A stretch of 64,000 nucleotides of DNA from Photobacterium sp. TY1-4 (GTDB lineage Bacteria > Pseudomonadota > Gammaproteobacteria > Enterobacterales > Vibrionaceae). Position 1 is the first letter of the stretch. Each line of letters opens with the position of its first letter. A program made the translations under genes and the position numbers. The stretch lies in NCBI RefSeq assembly GCF_025398175.1, contig NZ_CP099734.1:1364001-1428000 (forward strand), read 5' to 3'. Below are positions 18,167-27,423 of the stretch, in pieces. Below the pieces are notes generated by a model. The model worked only from the letters and a program-made list of their open reading frames with translations, searched no databases and was not told the origin of the DNA.

Positions 18167-19137
18167 GGTTTCGGTGCAATCTCCAACAGGCTGTGGGCCA
18201 TGCCTTCAGCGATGTATTGGATCGACATCGCACCACCGTAATTCCATACCGAAGGAACGCGATTGACATGCTTCATCCGAACAAAGGGCATCGCTTGCCA
18301 CAGCACGGATTTCTGCAGCGCTTTTTCTTCATGAAAAGGTTCAAAGTAAAGAACGTAGCCGCTGCCGACATGCTGCAAGTCGGTGATCCGCTTTTGCACA
18401 ATGCCCCATTCGGTTGCCGGTTGCGGCAGGGCTGATTTTAGCCCGAGCTGCTGCAGGGCGTATTCCGTCGTGGAGTTTTCGCCGTAGATGTAGACCGAAG
18501 TTTTACTGGCAAAGCGCATGGCAACGACCGGGGGAAGCTGGCCCTGAAATGCGCTCAGCAGCTCAGCCTTGAGGGTCGCGATGCGGGTCTGCATCGCCGT
18601 GAGTTTTTGTTCGGCTAGTGCTGATTTCCCGACCACTTCGGCGATTAGACGATAATTGTTGATGGCCATTTCCGCGCTGTTGCTGTCCTTGCTGTAGGTG
18701 CTGTAATACAGCACCGGGGCAATTTGAGCCAGACGCGGGATCAGGTCACGCTGAGGGGAAGCAGCCAGAATTAAGTCGGGCTTGAGCTCGGCCAGCTTTT
18801 CCAGGTTCGGCTCGGCGCGGGTGCCGATGTCGGCGACCTGATCCGGCATCGCCGGTTGGACCACCCATTCACGGTAGTCCTTAATATTAGGGACACCCAC
18901 TGGGACCACATCCAGCTCCAGCAGTTGTTCCGCTAAGTCCCAGTTGAGGGCGACAATGCGCTGGGGATGGGCTGCGAGTTGGTGCTCGCCGAGGCTGTCG
19001 GTGACAGTAATGGCAGCCAGGCTGGACGCACTGAATAATATGCTGAGCAGTGTACCGAGCAGAGTGAAGAGGGCCAATCGGCTCTGTTGAGCACGGGAGT
19101 GTGTCGATGCGCGGCGAAGCCAGCGGAGATTTAACAT
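18163..19137 (-). CDS. fhuD: Ferric hydroxamate periplasmic binding protein FhuD
   Basis: 324 residues. An N-terminal signal sequence (ALFTLLGTLLSILFSASSLAA) precedes a type III periplasmic binding fold with PQRIVALNWDLAEQLLELDV and ELKPDLILAASPQRD. It binds ferric hydroxamate siderophores and feeds FhuB. It overlaps fhuC at its start and fhuB at its end, so the three are translationally coupled. Confidence 0.9.
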   Translation of the reverse strand: MLNLRWLRRASTHSRAQQSRLALFTLLGTLLSILFSASSLAAITVTDSLGEHQLAAHPQRIVALNWDLAEQLLELDVVPVGVPNIKDYREWVVQPAMPDQVADIGTRAEPNLEKLAELKPDLILAASPQRDLIPRLAQIAPVLYYSTYSKDSNSAEMAINNYRLIAEVVGKSALAEQKLTAMQTRIATLKAELLSAFQGQLPPVVAMRFASKTSVYIYGENSTTEYALQQLGLKSALPQPATEWGIVQKRITDLQHVGSGYVLYFEPFHEEKALQKSVLWQAMPFVRMKHVNRVPSVWNYGGAMSIQYIAEGMAHSLLEIAPKP

Positions 19138-19913
19138 ACAACGGCCACCTTGTTCGATTGAGAAGAAGATACGGGGGCTGGGTGATCAATCAGTTTGATG
19201 TCAGCGCCATAGAGCTCAGATAGTTTTGACTCGCTGAGCATATGCTCGCTGGCCCCATTGAAGATCACCTGACCCTGTTTCAGCGCTACGATATGGCTGG
19301 CATAGCGCAGGGCGAGGTTGAGATCGTGCAGGATCACGAGAATACCGCAGTCGGTCTTGGCGTTGAGTTCGGCCAGCAGGGACATCAGTTGGTATTGATG
19401 GCTGATATCCAAGGCTGATGTCGGCTCATCAAGGATCAGCACCGGAGATTGCTGTGCCAGCAGCATGGCGATCCAGGCCCGCTGTCGTTCGCCGCCGGAG
19501 AGTTGATCGGCAAGGCTGTCGGCAAATGGGAGGGTGCCGGTTTGGCGCATGGCTTCGGTGATGATGTCGTTGTCCTGCTTCTGCCACCGGCCCAGCGTGC
19601 CGCGCCAGGGGAAACGGCCGAGGCGAACCAGTTCACGGACGGTCAAACCCGCCACATCCGGCAATTTTTGCGGCAAAAAAGCAATCTCCCGGGCGAGCGC
19701 TTTGGCGGAAAGACGTGCCAGCGGTTGGTGATTCAAAGCAATCGTGCCCTGATCTGGTGCCAGCTGGCCGGATAGCAGGTTGACCAGCGTCGACTTCCCG
19801 GAGCCGTTATGGCCCAGAATCACGGTTAAGCCATCGCTGCGGATCGATAACTGATCAATCGTCAGAATATCCCGGCCGTCACGATGCATCCGGATATTGT
19901 TCAGCTCAAACAT
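19131..19913 (-). CDS. fhuC: Ferric hydroxamate transport ATPase FhuC
   Basis: About 260 residues. Walker A LGHNGSGKST, signature LSGGERQRAW, Walker B VLILDEPTSALD and H-loop VILHDLNLALRY are all present. The ATG at 19913 begins MFELNNIRMHRD and is preceded by GGGAAC; nine further in-frame codons upstream are unnecessary. The fhuA-like gene lies immediately upstream. Confidence 0.9.
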   Translation of the reverse strand: MFELNNIRMHRDGRDILTIDQLSIRSDGLTVILGHNGSGKSTLVNLLSGQLAPDQGTIALNHQPLARLSAKALAREIAFLPQKLPDVAGLTVRELVRLGRFPWRGTLGRWQKQDNDIITEAMRQTGTLPFADSLADQLSGGERQRAWIAMLLAQQSPVLILDEPTSALDISHQYQLMSLLAELNAKTDCGILVILHDLNLALRYASHIVALKQGQVIFNGASEHMLSESKLSELYGADIKLIDHPAPVSSSQSNKVAVVC

Positions 19914-20009
19914 GGTGTAAGTTCCCAATAAGCTTTTCAAAATAATGCAAAAGCCGAGCGTGGGTTCAGTACCCAGCCCGGCTAACTTCAGGATGATTCC
20001 AGGTGTCGA

Positions 20010-22115
20010 TTACCAGCGGTATTTCAGGCTGGCAATCACACGGCGGGATTCACCGTAGTAACAGTAGTAATCACAGCTGGCGACGTAGACTTCATCGGTC
20101 AGGTTGTTGATGTTCAACTGAGCCTGCCATTGAGGATTGATGTCATACTGCGCCGAAGCATCCCACAGGGTATAGGCCGGCACTTTCCGATTGCTGCTGG
20201 CCGGGTTATCGACGCTGGTTCCGATGTAGCGGACACCCGTGCCCAGACGGAAGCCTTCGAGGCCCAGGGTGGTGAAGTCGTAGTCAACCCAGGCGTTGGC
20301 CATATGACGCGGAATTTGTGCCGCACGTTTGTCGCCGGAGCCGGTATTGTCATTGCTGCGGGCATCGGTGTAGGTGTAGCTGGCGGTCAGCTTCAGATCT
20401 TCCGTGACATAGCCCACGCCCTCGACTTCGACCCCGCGTGAATTGACTTCACCGCTCTGGATTTGTGCGCCGCCATCGGGGTTGGTCGCCAGGTTGTTTT
20501 TCTCGGTCAGGTCAAACCAGGCCAGGTTGATGTAGCCGTCAAAAAACTCAGGGGTGTATTTGACCCCGACTTCGGTTTGCTCGCCTTCCAGCGGTTTGTA
20601 AGGGTTGCCGGTGCTCGGATCGATTGTTGCGAGAACTTCAAATGACTCGGCATAGCTGACATACGGTGACAGGCCGTTATCCGCCAGGTACATCAACCCG
20701 GCATTCACGGACAGCTGATCGTTGTAATAGCTCTGCTTGTCTCCGACCGTTTTGTTTTGGTTGCTTGTTTCTACGTAGTCGTAGCGGCCACCCAGAATAC
20801 CCATCCAACGGTAGTCAAACGTCAGCTGATATTGGGCATACAGGCTGGCCTGGTCCTTACGGATCTTCCGGTCGATGGCGGCAGACTCGTCAATCGGCGT
20901 GAAGTTGCCGTGCTCGGGCGCGAACGCATCAATGGTGCCGAAGGCGAAGTTGTCTAGCTCTTTGCCACGGTTCTCGTGGGTCTGCAGATCAACGCCAACC
21001 AGTAATGTTTGCTCGGTTTGCTCGCCATACCAGCGACCCACCGCCCGGTTATCCAAGGTGATGCTGCTGAGGTCGCCATCCCGGAACACCACGCCGCGGT
21101 AGAGGGTGCTGGATAAGTCATTCGGAAAAGCATAACTACTGCGCAGGAACAGCTCGTTCAAGCCATAGTTGAAGTTCTGGGCAAAGGTCCAGGTGTCATT
21201 AACTTGATGATCAAGCTGATAACCGACCGAAATCTGTGTCCGGCGGTATTTGTCGTAACCCGGCTCACCCAGGTTGGTGGACGGATCAATGGTTCCCTGC
21301 GGCGTGTCGATGAGGGAACCGTATGCCGGGAAGAAGCCGTTGGTCGGGACACCATCGTCATGCATGATGGTTGCCAGCAACGTCAGGGTGGTGGCATCGC
21401 TGAGATCCATGGCCAGGCTCGGTGCCAGGTAGTAGCGGGTATTTTCCGTGCCGTTCAGCTCGCCATCACTATCTTTGAACAAGCCGACCAAACGGTAGCG
21501 CATATTGTCGCGGCCGCTGACGGTATCTGCGATGTCAAAGCCAACTTGTTGGTGATCTTTGTTGCCGGCTTGGATTTCCACTTTGCCTTGCGGCGTGGTG
21601 GTTGGTGTTTTTTGAATCGCATTGACCACCCCGCCCGGAGGTGCCTCTCCGTAAAGGATCGAGGCCGGGCCTTTCAGCAGTTCAACGCGATCCAGCCCGT
21701 AGGGCTCCAGTAGCCAGGTGTAGTAGCCGTCTTTGAATAATCGGCTGCCATTGAGATAGGTGGCCGCATCAAAGCCTCGTACGCGCAACCAGTCGGTATC
21801 GTTATCTGCGCCGTATGGTGCTGAAAGAACACCAGACTTATAGCGAAACGCCTCATCCAGCTTTTGGACCTGATGCACTTCCAGTTCATCGCGGGACACC
21901 GTTGAAACCGCGGTCGGTGTTTCCGCCATCGGTGTCTCGACTTTAAGGGTCGATGCCGTGACCACAATGGTCTCATGGGTTGTCGGTTCACCGGTAACTT
22001 CTGCGGCTGCCGGGACTGCAAGCAAGGTGAATGAGAGCGGCAGTAATGTGGAACGGCAGGTTCGGGAAATCGTGCTTGCCAGCAAGTTTCGCTGGGCAAT
22101 GGTTGTCGGTAACAT
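20010..22115 (-). CDS. fhuA: TonB-dependent ferric hydroxamate receptor (FhuA/FoxA-like)
   Basis: 701 residues. The signal peptide ends PAAAEV and is followed by a TonB-box region (HETIVVTAS), a plug with DWLRVRGFDAATYLNGSRL and LKGPASILYGEAPPGGVVN, and a barrel ending ASLKYRW. CDYYCYYGESRR near the C-terminus is typical of FhuA/FoxA-type TIGR01783 receptors. Position upstream of fhuCDB supports a hydroxamate ligand such as ferrichrome or ferrioxamine. A Fur-like site precedes it. Confidence 0.88.
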   Translation of the reverse strand: MLPTTIAQRNLLASTISRTCRSTLLPLSFTLLAVPAAAEVTGEPTTHETIVVTASTLKVETPMAETPTAVSTVSRDELEVHQVQKLDEAFRYKSGVLSAPYGADNDTDWLRVRGFDAATYLNGSRLFKDGYYTWLLEPYGLDRVELLKGPASILYGEAPPGGVVNAIQKTPTTTPQGKVEIQAGNKDHQQVGFDIADTVSGRDNMRYRLVGLFKDSDGELNGTENTRYYLAPSLAMDLSDATTLTLLATIMHDDGVPTNGFFPAYGSLIDTPQGTIDPSTNLGEPGYDKYRRTQISVGYQLDHQVNDTWTFAQNFNYGLNELFLRSSYAFPNDLSSTLYRGVVFRDGDLSSITLDNRAVGRWYGEQTEQTLLVGVDLQTHENRGKELDNFAFGTIDAFAPEHGNFTPIDESAAIDRKIRKDQASLYAQYQLTFDYRWMGILGGRYDYVETSNQNKTVGDKQSYYNDQLSVNAGLMYLADNGLSPYVSYAESFEVLATIDPSTGNPYKPLEGEQTEVGVKYTPEFFDGYINLAWFDLTEKNNLATNPDGGAQIQSGEVNSRGVEVEGVGYVTEDLKLTASYTYTDARSNDNTGSGDKRAAQIPRHMANAWVDYDFTTLGLEGFRLGTGVRYIGTSVDNPASSNRKVPAYTLWDASAQYDINPQWQAQLNINNLTDEVYVASCDYYCYYGESRRVIASLKYRW

Positions 22116-22150
22116 CCGTTATTATACCTCTAAATAAAACGTCGAATCGA

Positions 22151-22170
22151 TATGCTAATTATTATCATTT
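22151..22170 (-). promoter_or_regulatory. Probable Fur box of the fhu operon
   Basis: Minus strand AAATGATAATAATTAGCATA fits the Fur consensus well (TGATAATAATTA core). It lies about 36 bp upstream of the fhuA start. Confidence 0.65.
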
Positions 22171-22457
22171 ATATTATGTCGACATTTTTTGATAAAATAA
22201 ACGGTTTGCACTCAGGTGCATGGCTTAAATAAATATACTTATCAATACGGTGCATATTGAAGTGATATAGTTCGCAAAATGGGTTGCTGAAACCGGTATG
22301 AGGCTAATTCCATTCAGGCGAAATTTTGCTTTCAGCTATGCTATTACCCCTACAAAAACAAATACTTTTTTATCGATGGGCATCAAGCTAAAGTATGTCG
22401 ACTGTCTCTCTGTCCAGCGTCACACGCTGTACTGTCCAAACATAGGTTCATGAATAT

Positions 22458-24299
22458 ATGTTTAAGTTTTTTGAAAATTTAACGGCGGCTTTTCCACCAC
22501 AGGAATCCGAACAGCCGCCGGGAAATTTATTTGCGTTTTGCCGGTTCTATACCCGTGGGTTTGAATTACCGCTGTTGGCAATGTCTGTGCTCAGTGCGCT
22601 GGTGGCAATCGTCGAAGTGATTTTGCTGGGCTTCATGGGGCAACTGGTTGACATGCTGGCAAACCACACCCCCGACACCTTGTGGGCGGAAGAAGGCAAC
22701 ACCCTGTTGCTGATGGGCGGATTGGTGATTGTGGTGATCCCGGCGCTGGCTTTCCTGCACTCGATGATCATGCACCAGTCTTTGTTGGGGAACTACCCGA
22801 TGTCGATTCGCTGGCTGGCTCACCGGTATCTGCTGCGCCAGAGCGTGTCTTTTTATCAGGATGACTTTGCCGGTCGTATTGCGACCAAAGTCATGCAAAC
22901 CTCGTTGGCGGTGCGTGAAACCGTGATGAAGCTGGTGGACGTTCTGGTTTATATCAGCGTTTATTTTACAGCCATGATCATCATGATGGGGAATTCGGAT
23001 TTCTATCTGATGTTGCCGATCCTGGCATGGCTGACGTGCTACATTGCCATTCAGTTCTACTTTGTGCCGCGAATGAAGAAAGTTGCGACGGAGCAGGCGG
23101 ATGCCCGTTCGATGATGACGGGGCGGATTGTTGATAGCTACACCAATATCGCGACCGTGAAGCTTTTCTCTCATACCAACCGGGAAACCGAGTATGCCGA
23201 GAAGGGGATGCAGGGGTTTCTCAACACGGTGTACAACCAGATGCGTCTGGCGACCTGTTTTGTGCTGAGTGTTGATGCCATCAACTACCTGCTGCTGTTC
23301 ACCGTGGCTGCGTTGTCGATTGGCCTGTGGATGAATGCTGCGGTTACCGTCGGGGTGATTGCGGTGGCGATCAGTATTGCGCTGCGAATTCAGGGGATGT
23401 CGAAGTGGATCATGTGGGAGATCGGGGCGCTGTTTGAGAACATTGGCACCGTGATTGATGGCATGAAAACGCTGTCGAAGCCGGTATCGATTCAGGACGT
23501 TCCGAATGCGCCGCAACTGAGCGTGAAGCAGGGTAGTATCGATTTTGATCAGGTCAGCTTCCACTATGGTGAAAAAGAAGGGGTGATTGAAAAGCTGAAC
23601 CTGTCGATCAAGCCGGGTGAAAAAGTTGGTCTGGTGGGCCGCTCCGGTGCGGGGAAATCGACCATGGTGAACCTGCTGCTGCGTTTCCATGACGTGGAAG
23701 CCGGGGAAATCAAAATCGACGGCCAGAATATTTCGCTGGTGGATCAGGATTCGCTGCGCAGTAAGATCGGGATGGTCACCCAGGATACGTCGCTACTGCA
23801 TCGCTCGATTCGTGAGAATATTCTCTATGGCCGTCCGGATGCGACCGAAGAAGAACTGCTGCAGGCGACGCGTCAGGCCCATGCGCATGAGTTTATTGAG
23901 CATCTGTCAGATCCGCATGGCAATACGGGTTATGACGCTCAGGTCGGGGAGCGTGGGGTGAAACTCTCCGGCGGTCAGCGCCAGCGGATTGCCATTGCCC
24001 GGGTGCTGCTCAAAGATGCACCGATCCTGGTGATGGACGAGGCGACCTCGGCGCTGGATTCCGAAGTGGAATCCGCAATCCAGGAAAGCCTGTATCAGTT
24101 GATGGAAGGGAAAACCGTGATTGCCATTGCGCACCGGCTGTCAACCATAGCCCAGATGGATCGCCTGGTCGTACTGGATCAAGGGAAGATTGTTGAAGAG
24201 GGCTCACATCAGGAGCTGCTGAAGCAAAACGGCATTTATGCTCAGCTATGGGCGCATCAAACCGGCGGGTTTATCGGCGAGAGTCTGGCGCAGGCATAA
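22458..24299 (+). CDS. ABC transporter, fused permease-ATPase (exporter type)
   Basis: 613 residues. About six membrane segments lie in residues 30-320, followed by a full nucleotide-binding domain: Walker A GRSGAGKST, Q-loop MVTQDTSLLHRSIRENI, signature LSGGQRQRIAIARVL, Walker B ILVMDEATSALD and H-loop AHRLSTIAQMD. It is a half-transporter that would homodimerise, of the MsbA/multidrug type. It is divergent from fhuA with about 340 bp between. Substrate unknown; siderophore export is conceivable from position only. Confidence 0.88.
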   Translation: MFKFFENLTAAFPPQESEQPPGNLFAFCRFYTRGFELPLLAMSVLSALVAIVEVILLGFMGQLVDMLANHTPDTLWAEEGNTLLLMGGLVIVVIPALAFLHSMIMHQSLLGNYPMSIRWLAHRYLLRQSVSFYQDDFAGRIATKVMQTSLAVRETVMKLVDVLVYISVYFTAMIIMMGNSDFYLMLPILAWLTCYIAIQFYFVPRMKKVATEQADARSMMTGRIVDSYTNIATVKLFSHTNRETEYAEKGMQGFLNTVYNQMRLATCFVLSVDAINYLLLFTVAALSIGLWMNAAVTVGVIAVAISIALRIQGMSKWIMWEIGALFENIGTVIDGMKTLSKPVSIQDVPNAPQLSVKQGSIDFDQVSFHYGEKEGVIEKLNLSIKPGEKVGLVGRSGAGKSTMVNLLLRFHDVEAGEIKIDGQNISLVDQDSLRSKIGMVTQDTSLLHRSIRENILYGRPDATEEELLQATRQAHAHEFIEHLSDPHGNTGYDAQVGERGVKLSGGQRQRIAIARVLLKDAPILVMDEATSALDSEVESAIQESLYQLMEGKTVIAIAHRLSTIAQMDRLVVLDQGKIVEEGSHQELLKQNGIYAQLWAHQTGGFIGESLAQA

Positions 24300-24301
24300 T
24301 C

Positions 24302-24365
24302 GCGACAAAGCTAATTTGCGACAATACTGCTTTTCGATAATGCTACATTACGACAAGGCTAGGAT
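24302..24365. repeat. Degenerate ~16-bp tandem repeat directly after the ABC exporter stop
   Basis: Four imperfect units of 15-17 bp share the pattern CGACAAnnCTA: 24302-24317, 24318-24334, 24335-24350 and 24351-24365. The array fills the gap between the stop codon and the terminator. Confidence 0.6.
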
Positions 24366-24366
24366 G

Positions 24367-24402
24367 AGAAAAAGGCTGCACTCGGTGCAGCCTTTGTTTT
24401 TC
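24367..24402. terminator. Bidirectional Rho-independent terminator
   Basis: AAAGGCTGCA / TGCAGCCTTT with a five-base loop. T-rich flanks on both strands would end the exporter transcript (+) and the gene remnant on the opposite strand (-). Confidence 0.85.
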
Positions 24403-24411
24403 TGACTGGGT

Positions 24412-24621
24412 TTACAGCTGAGAGCCTAAAGAGTCGAGCACGTTGTCCAGTGCTTGTTCGGCTTTCCCAGAGTTGAATTTCTTCCACCAGACTGGATCTT
24501 TCCCTTTGGCATGATTCACGATCTGCTGCAGGTTCTGATCATAAGTGGCTTTATCCATACCGACTAAGGTATACAGGCCACCGCCAGGGCTGCGCTGAGG
24601 CCAGGTGAATGTTCCACCCGG
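24412..24621 (-). pseudogene. C-terminal remnant of an unidentified (possibly lipoprotein) gene
   Basis: The minus strand is open with good codon character and reads GGGLYTLVGMDKATYDQNLQ, then HAKGKDPVWWKKFNSGKAEQ, ending in LDSLGSQL just before a terminator. The only ATG in frame (24558) would give 48 residues. The conserved-looking segment extends upstream of it to about 24621, where sense is lost, and a stop follows further up. This looks like the C-terminus of a longer gene whose 5' part was replaced by the di-haem lipoprotein gene. An LPP20-like lipoprotein is a guess. Confidence 0.5.
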
Positions 24622-24650
24622 CCAACGAACGTGAGAGGAATGACAGCGGA

Positions 24651-27035
24651 TTAGTGGATCACGGACTGGATTCCCATTTCTTCCGGTGTCGCACTGTCGG
24701 TTCGAATCTCGCTCGAGATTGCCGACATGAAAGCATCGAGTGCCTGAAGCTCTTCATTGGTCAGCGCCAGTCGTTCGATCAGCGGGGAAACTACCGGGAA
24801 GTTCTTGTCATACTTGGCCGCATATTGTGGGAAGTTACCGCTCCGGTTTCGAGTCATCCCGTTGTTGTACATGGCCAGCAGGCCGGTCACTCTGCCGCTG
24901 GAAGCATTAATAGTGGCTAGCTTGAATAAACCCAGGTGCGTTGTCGGATCGGTGGCTTTGATATCTCGCAACATCTGAACCCGGAACTTGCCCATATCTT
25001 CAGGTTGGTAGGTGACATTGTATCGCCCGCGATCTTCCAGACTGCGGCCGTAATAAGCCAGACCAATATTTTCGAACTGCTGATTGGTCATCATCGGGCC
25101 GCTGTGGCAGTTCATGCAACGGGCTTTGGTGCGGTAGAGGTGCAGCCCGTGCAATTGCTGGTCGGAGAGCGCATCTTGATCCCCTTTGAGGAATCGATCA
25201 AAGGCACTGTCTTTGCTGATGATCGTGCGCTCGAACGTCGCGATTGCTTTGGCAATCCGCTCCAGCGTAATGGTCTCGTTGCCGAAAGCTGTCTCGAACT
25301 GGGCCGGGTATTCAGCAATCTGATCCAGCTTGAGCAAGAGTTCGTCATGCGGTAAGCCCATTTCGATTGGATTTGCGATCGGGTGGAGTGACTGCTCTTC
25401 CAAAGAAGCTGAACGCCCGTCGAGGAACAGGGTGTCGTAGTAGGCTGTATTCAGGATCGTGGGCGTATTTCGTGTGCCGATTTGGCCGTTGATCCCGACC
25501 GCTTGTCTGACCCCGTCGGCCCAGCCTTTGGCCGGATCATGACAGCTGGCACAAGAGACTGTGTTGTCTTTTGAAAGCCGGGTATCGAAAAAGAGCGCTT
25601 TGCCCAACTTCACTTTGGCTTCTGAATAAGGGTTATCGGCCGGAAACGGGACTGCTGGACGCAAGCCGAGTTCTTGCCAAGCCACGCCCTCACTGATGTT
25701 TGGTGACGGCCATTGGGAGGCGTCTTGTGAATAGGTTGTTCTGAGCGCTGCCAGATCGACCGGTGTGTTAACAGGGGCAATATTGAACCAGACATCGAAA
25801 GGGGTAAAGCTATGGAGCAATGCCTGCGCGCTGGCATCACCTGCGGGTTGAGTCACTACGGCATCTCCGCTGGTGAAATTCACCAGAACCAGCGTGTCGG
25901 CGTCATCGGTTGCCCAATATTGTATGGCTTGCGCCAGTGCCGGGAAAGTGTTCGGGAAGTTCAGACCACCTTGATCAAACAAGTCGGAAAGCTCGGTGAC
26001 AGTAGGTAGACGCCACGTTGCCGTGTTACATGTTTTATTGTGATTCGCCGCCAAAATCAGGTCGGTCAGCGTCTCTTGTCCGGTGGCCTGGTTGTCAGGC
26101 GTCTGCCACAGTCGGGTGCCGTAATCTCGGATAGAGACTTTACGGATGTCGTCCACGCAAGCCCAGGGCGCTTCCTGATAGGTGAGAGATTGATCTTGAA
26201 GCGGCCAACCGGTTTGATCCAGACGCAAAAAGTCTTTCGCTTCTTCATTCAGCGGTATGGTTTGGTTGAACAGCGAAGCTTTGGCTGCCTGAACCAGACT
26301 GGCGTTGGTTGCAAAGAATGCGCGTTTTGCGGCTTCATCTTGGAGGAAGTCAACCATCAGTGCATAGGTGGTTTCATAGTAGAGTTTTGCCGGCGCCTGA
26401 CGTGCCACTTCCGCTGCAACCATTAAGTCCTGCATCTGCTCCTGATGTTCGCCCTCGGCGCTGGCGACGTGATGGTGCTCGATTTCATCGTCAGACAGCA
26501 CACCATTGAAATTACGATCGGCGAGGGCAAATGTTGCCGTTGTCTGGAGTGTGATTTCGTCGATTGCAGTGGCATTTATTTCCGCCGTTGCCGACCCTGA
26601 AGCCTGCTGAGACGCGGCTTTCATCGCGGTAACTTTTGCCAGTGTTTCAACATTTTGACTCAGATACTTAAACGTATCCAAATTGAGCGCGACGCTGACT
26701 TGCAACGGTGCAGCGATTGTTGTGCCCGCCGGAATGCTCACCTGAATCATGCGGTCGTTATCGACTGTCCCGGTGATGGTCAGATCGCTGTGGGGCTGCC
26801 GAAGGGTAAATGCGCTGCCGGCGGCTTCGTCATGATCAACGCGGGCGGTAAAGGTGAATGCCCGCTCTGTGACCAAAGGAAGCTTGGGTGGCGTGATTTG
26901 ATCCTCCGCCGGGGGTTGCGGCGTGGACGTATTCTCATGTTGGCAGCCACCCAAGAGCGATAGGGTAGCGATGAGCACGGCAGTGGAGATGGCGCGACGC
27001 GTGAGTGTGAAGTCGTGATTGCTGACTATGTTCAT
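24651..27035 (-). CDS. Lipoprotein di-haem cytochrome c peroxidase with N-terminal Lcl/DUF1566-like domain
   Basis: About 794 residues. A lipoprotein signal peptide ends LLGGC. The N-terminal 250 residues are a secreted, EF-hand-like region (DRNFNGVLSDDE). Residues about 300-450 carry TATWRLPTVTELSDLF, typical of Lcl/DUF1566 domains. The C-terminal 340 residues are CCP/MauG-type with two haem motifs, CASCH near residue 495 and CMNCH near 640. The segment where this family usually has its YMHD/G motif reads LATINASSGRVTGLL and appears shortened. The start is the ATG of MNIVSNHDF; a longer frame adds 22 residues before the signal peptide. Confidence 0.72.
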   Translation of the reverse strand: MNIVSNHDFTLTRRAISTAVLIATLSLLGGCQHENTSTPQPPAEDQITPPKLPLVTERAFTFTARVDHDEAAGSAFTLRQPHSDLTITGTVDNDRMIQVSIPAGTTIAAPLQVSVALNLDTFKYLSQNVETLAKVTAMKAASQQASGSATAEINATAIDEITLQTTATFALADRNFNGVLSDDEIEHHHVASAEGEHQEQMQDLMVAAEVARQAPAKLYYETTYALMVDFLQDEAAKRAFFATNASLVQAAKASLFNQTIPLNEEAKDFLRLDQTGWPLQDQSLTYQEAPWACVDDIRKVSIRDYGTRLWQTPDNQATGQETLTDLILAANHNKTCNTATWRLPTVTELSDLFDQGGLNFPNTFPALAQAIQYWATDDADTLVLVNFTSGDAVVTQPAGDASAQALLHSFTPFDVWFNIAPVNTPVDLAALRTTYSQDASQWPSPNISEGVAWQELGLRPAVPFPADNPYSEAKVKLGKALFFDTRLSKDNTVSCASCHDPAKGWADGVRQAVGINGQIGTRNTPTILNTAYYDTLFLDGRSASLEEQSLHPIANPIEMGLPHDELLLKLDQIAEYPAQFETAFGNETITLERIAKAIATFERTIISKDSAFDRFLKGDQDALSDQQLHGLHLYRTKARCMNCHSGPMMTNQQFENIGLAYYGRSLEDRGRYNVTYQPEDMGKFRVQMLRDIKATDPTTHLGLFKLATINASSGRVTGLLAMYNNGMTRNRSGNFPQYAAKYDKNFPVVSPLIERLALTNEELQALDAFMSAISSEIRTDSATPEEMGIQSVIH

Positions 27036-27323
27036 ATGTGAATAGGAATAATTGTTGTTATCAGTATCAATTCGGTTGGGTAATATAATGCGATAACACA
27101 ATATTTACAACAGGCATATTGTGCTCTTGAGTTGGAAAGTTAAGGACGTGTCGGGGGATATTGATGGTCTGCGGGGGAAATGGATTTGCCTATGCGGCAT
27201 ACCGAATACGTCAGGCTGGGAAACCTGTGCCTACGGTTAGACAAGGGTTCCTATTGCTGAGGACATGACGTGTGCCGGCATCGCTGCGCCATGCGTGGCT
27301 ATTGAGATGAGCCTGATGCTCTG

Positions 27324-27423
27324 TATTGCGCTTGATATCCCTTTGTTATACGTGATAGCTCCTTGCTACACGTGGTGACGCTATGTCTGGCGTGAGAACC
27401 CTATGTCATACATGACAGCCTAG
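27324..27423. repeat. Degenerate 20-bp tandem repeat 3' of the GGDEF/EAL pseudogene
   Basis: Five consecutive 20-bp units start at 27324, 27344, 27364, 27384 and 27404, with the shared pattern TGTnATACGTGATAGCCCTn. The last unit runs into the stop codon of the pseudogene. The rest of the gap 27102-27323 shows nothing recognisable. Confidence 0.6.
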
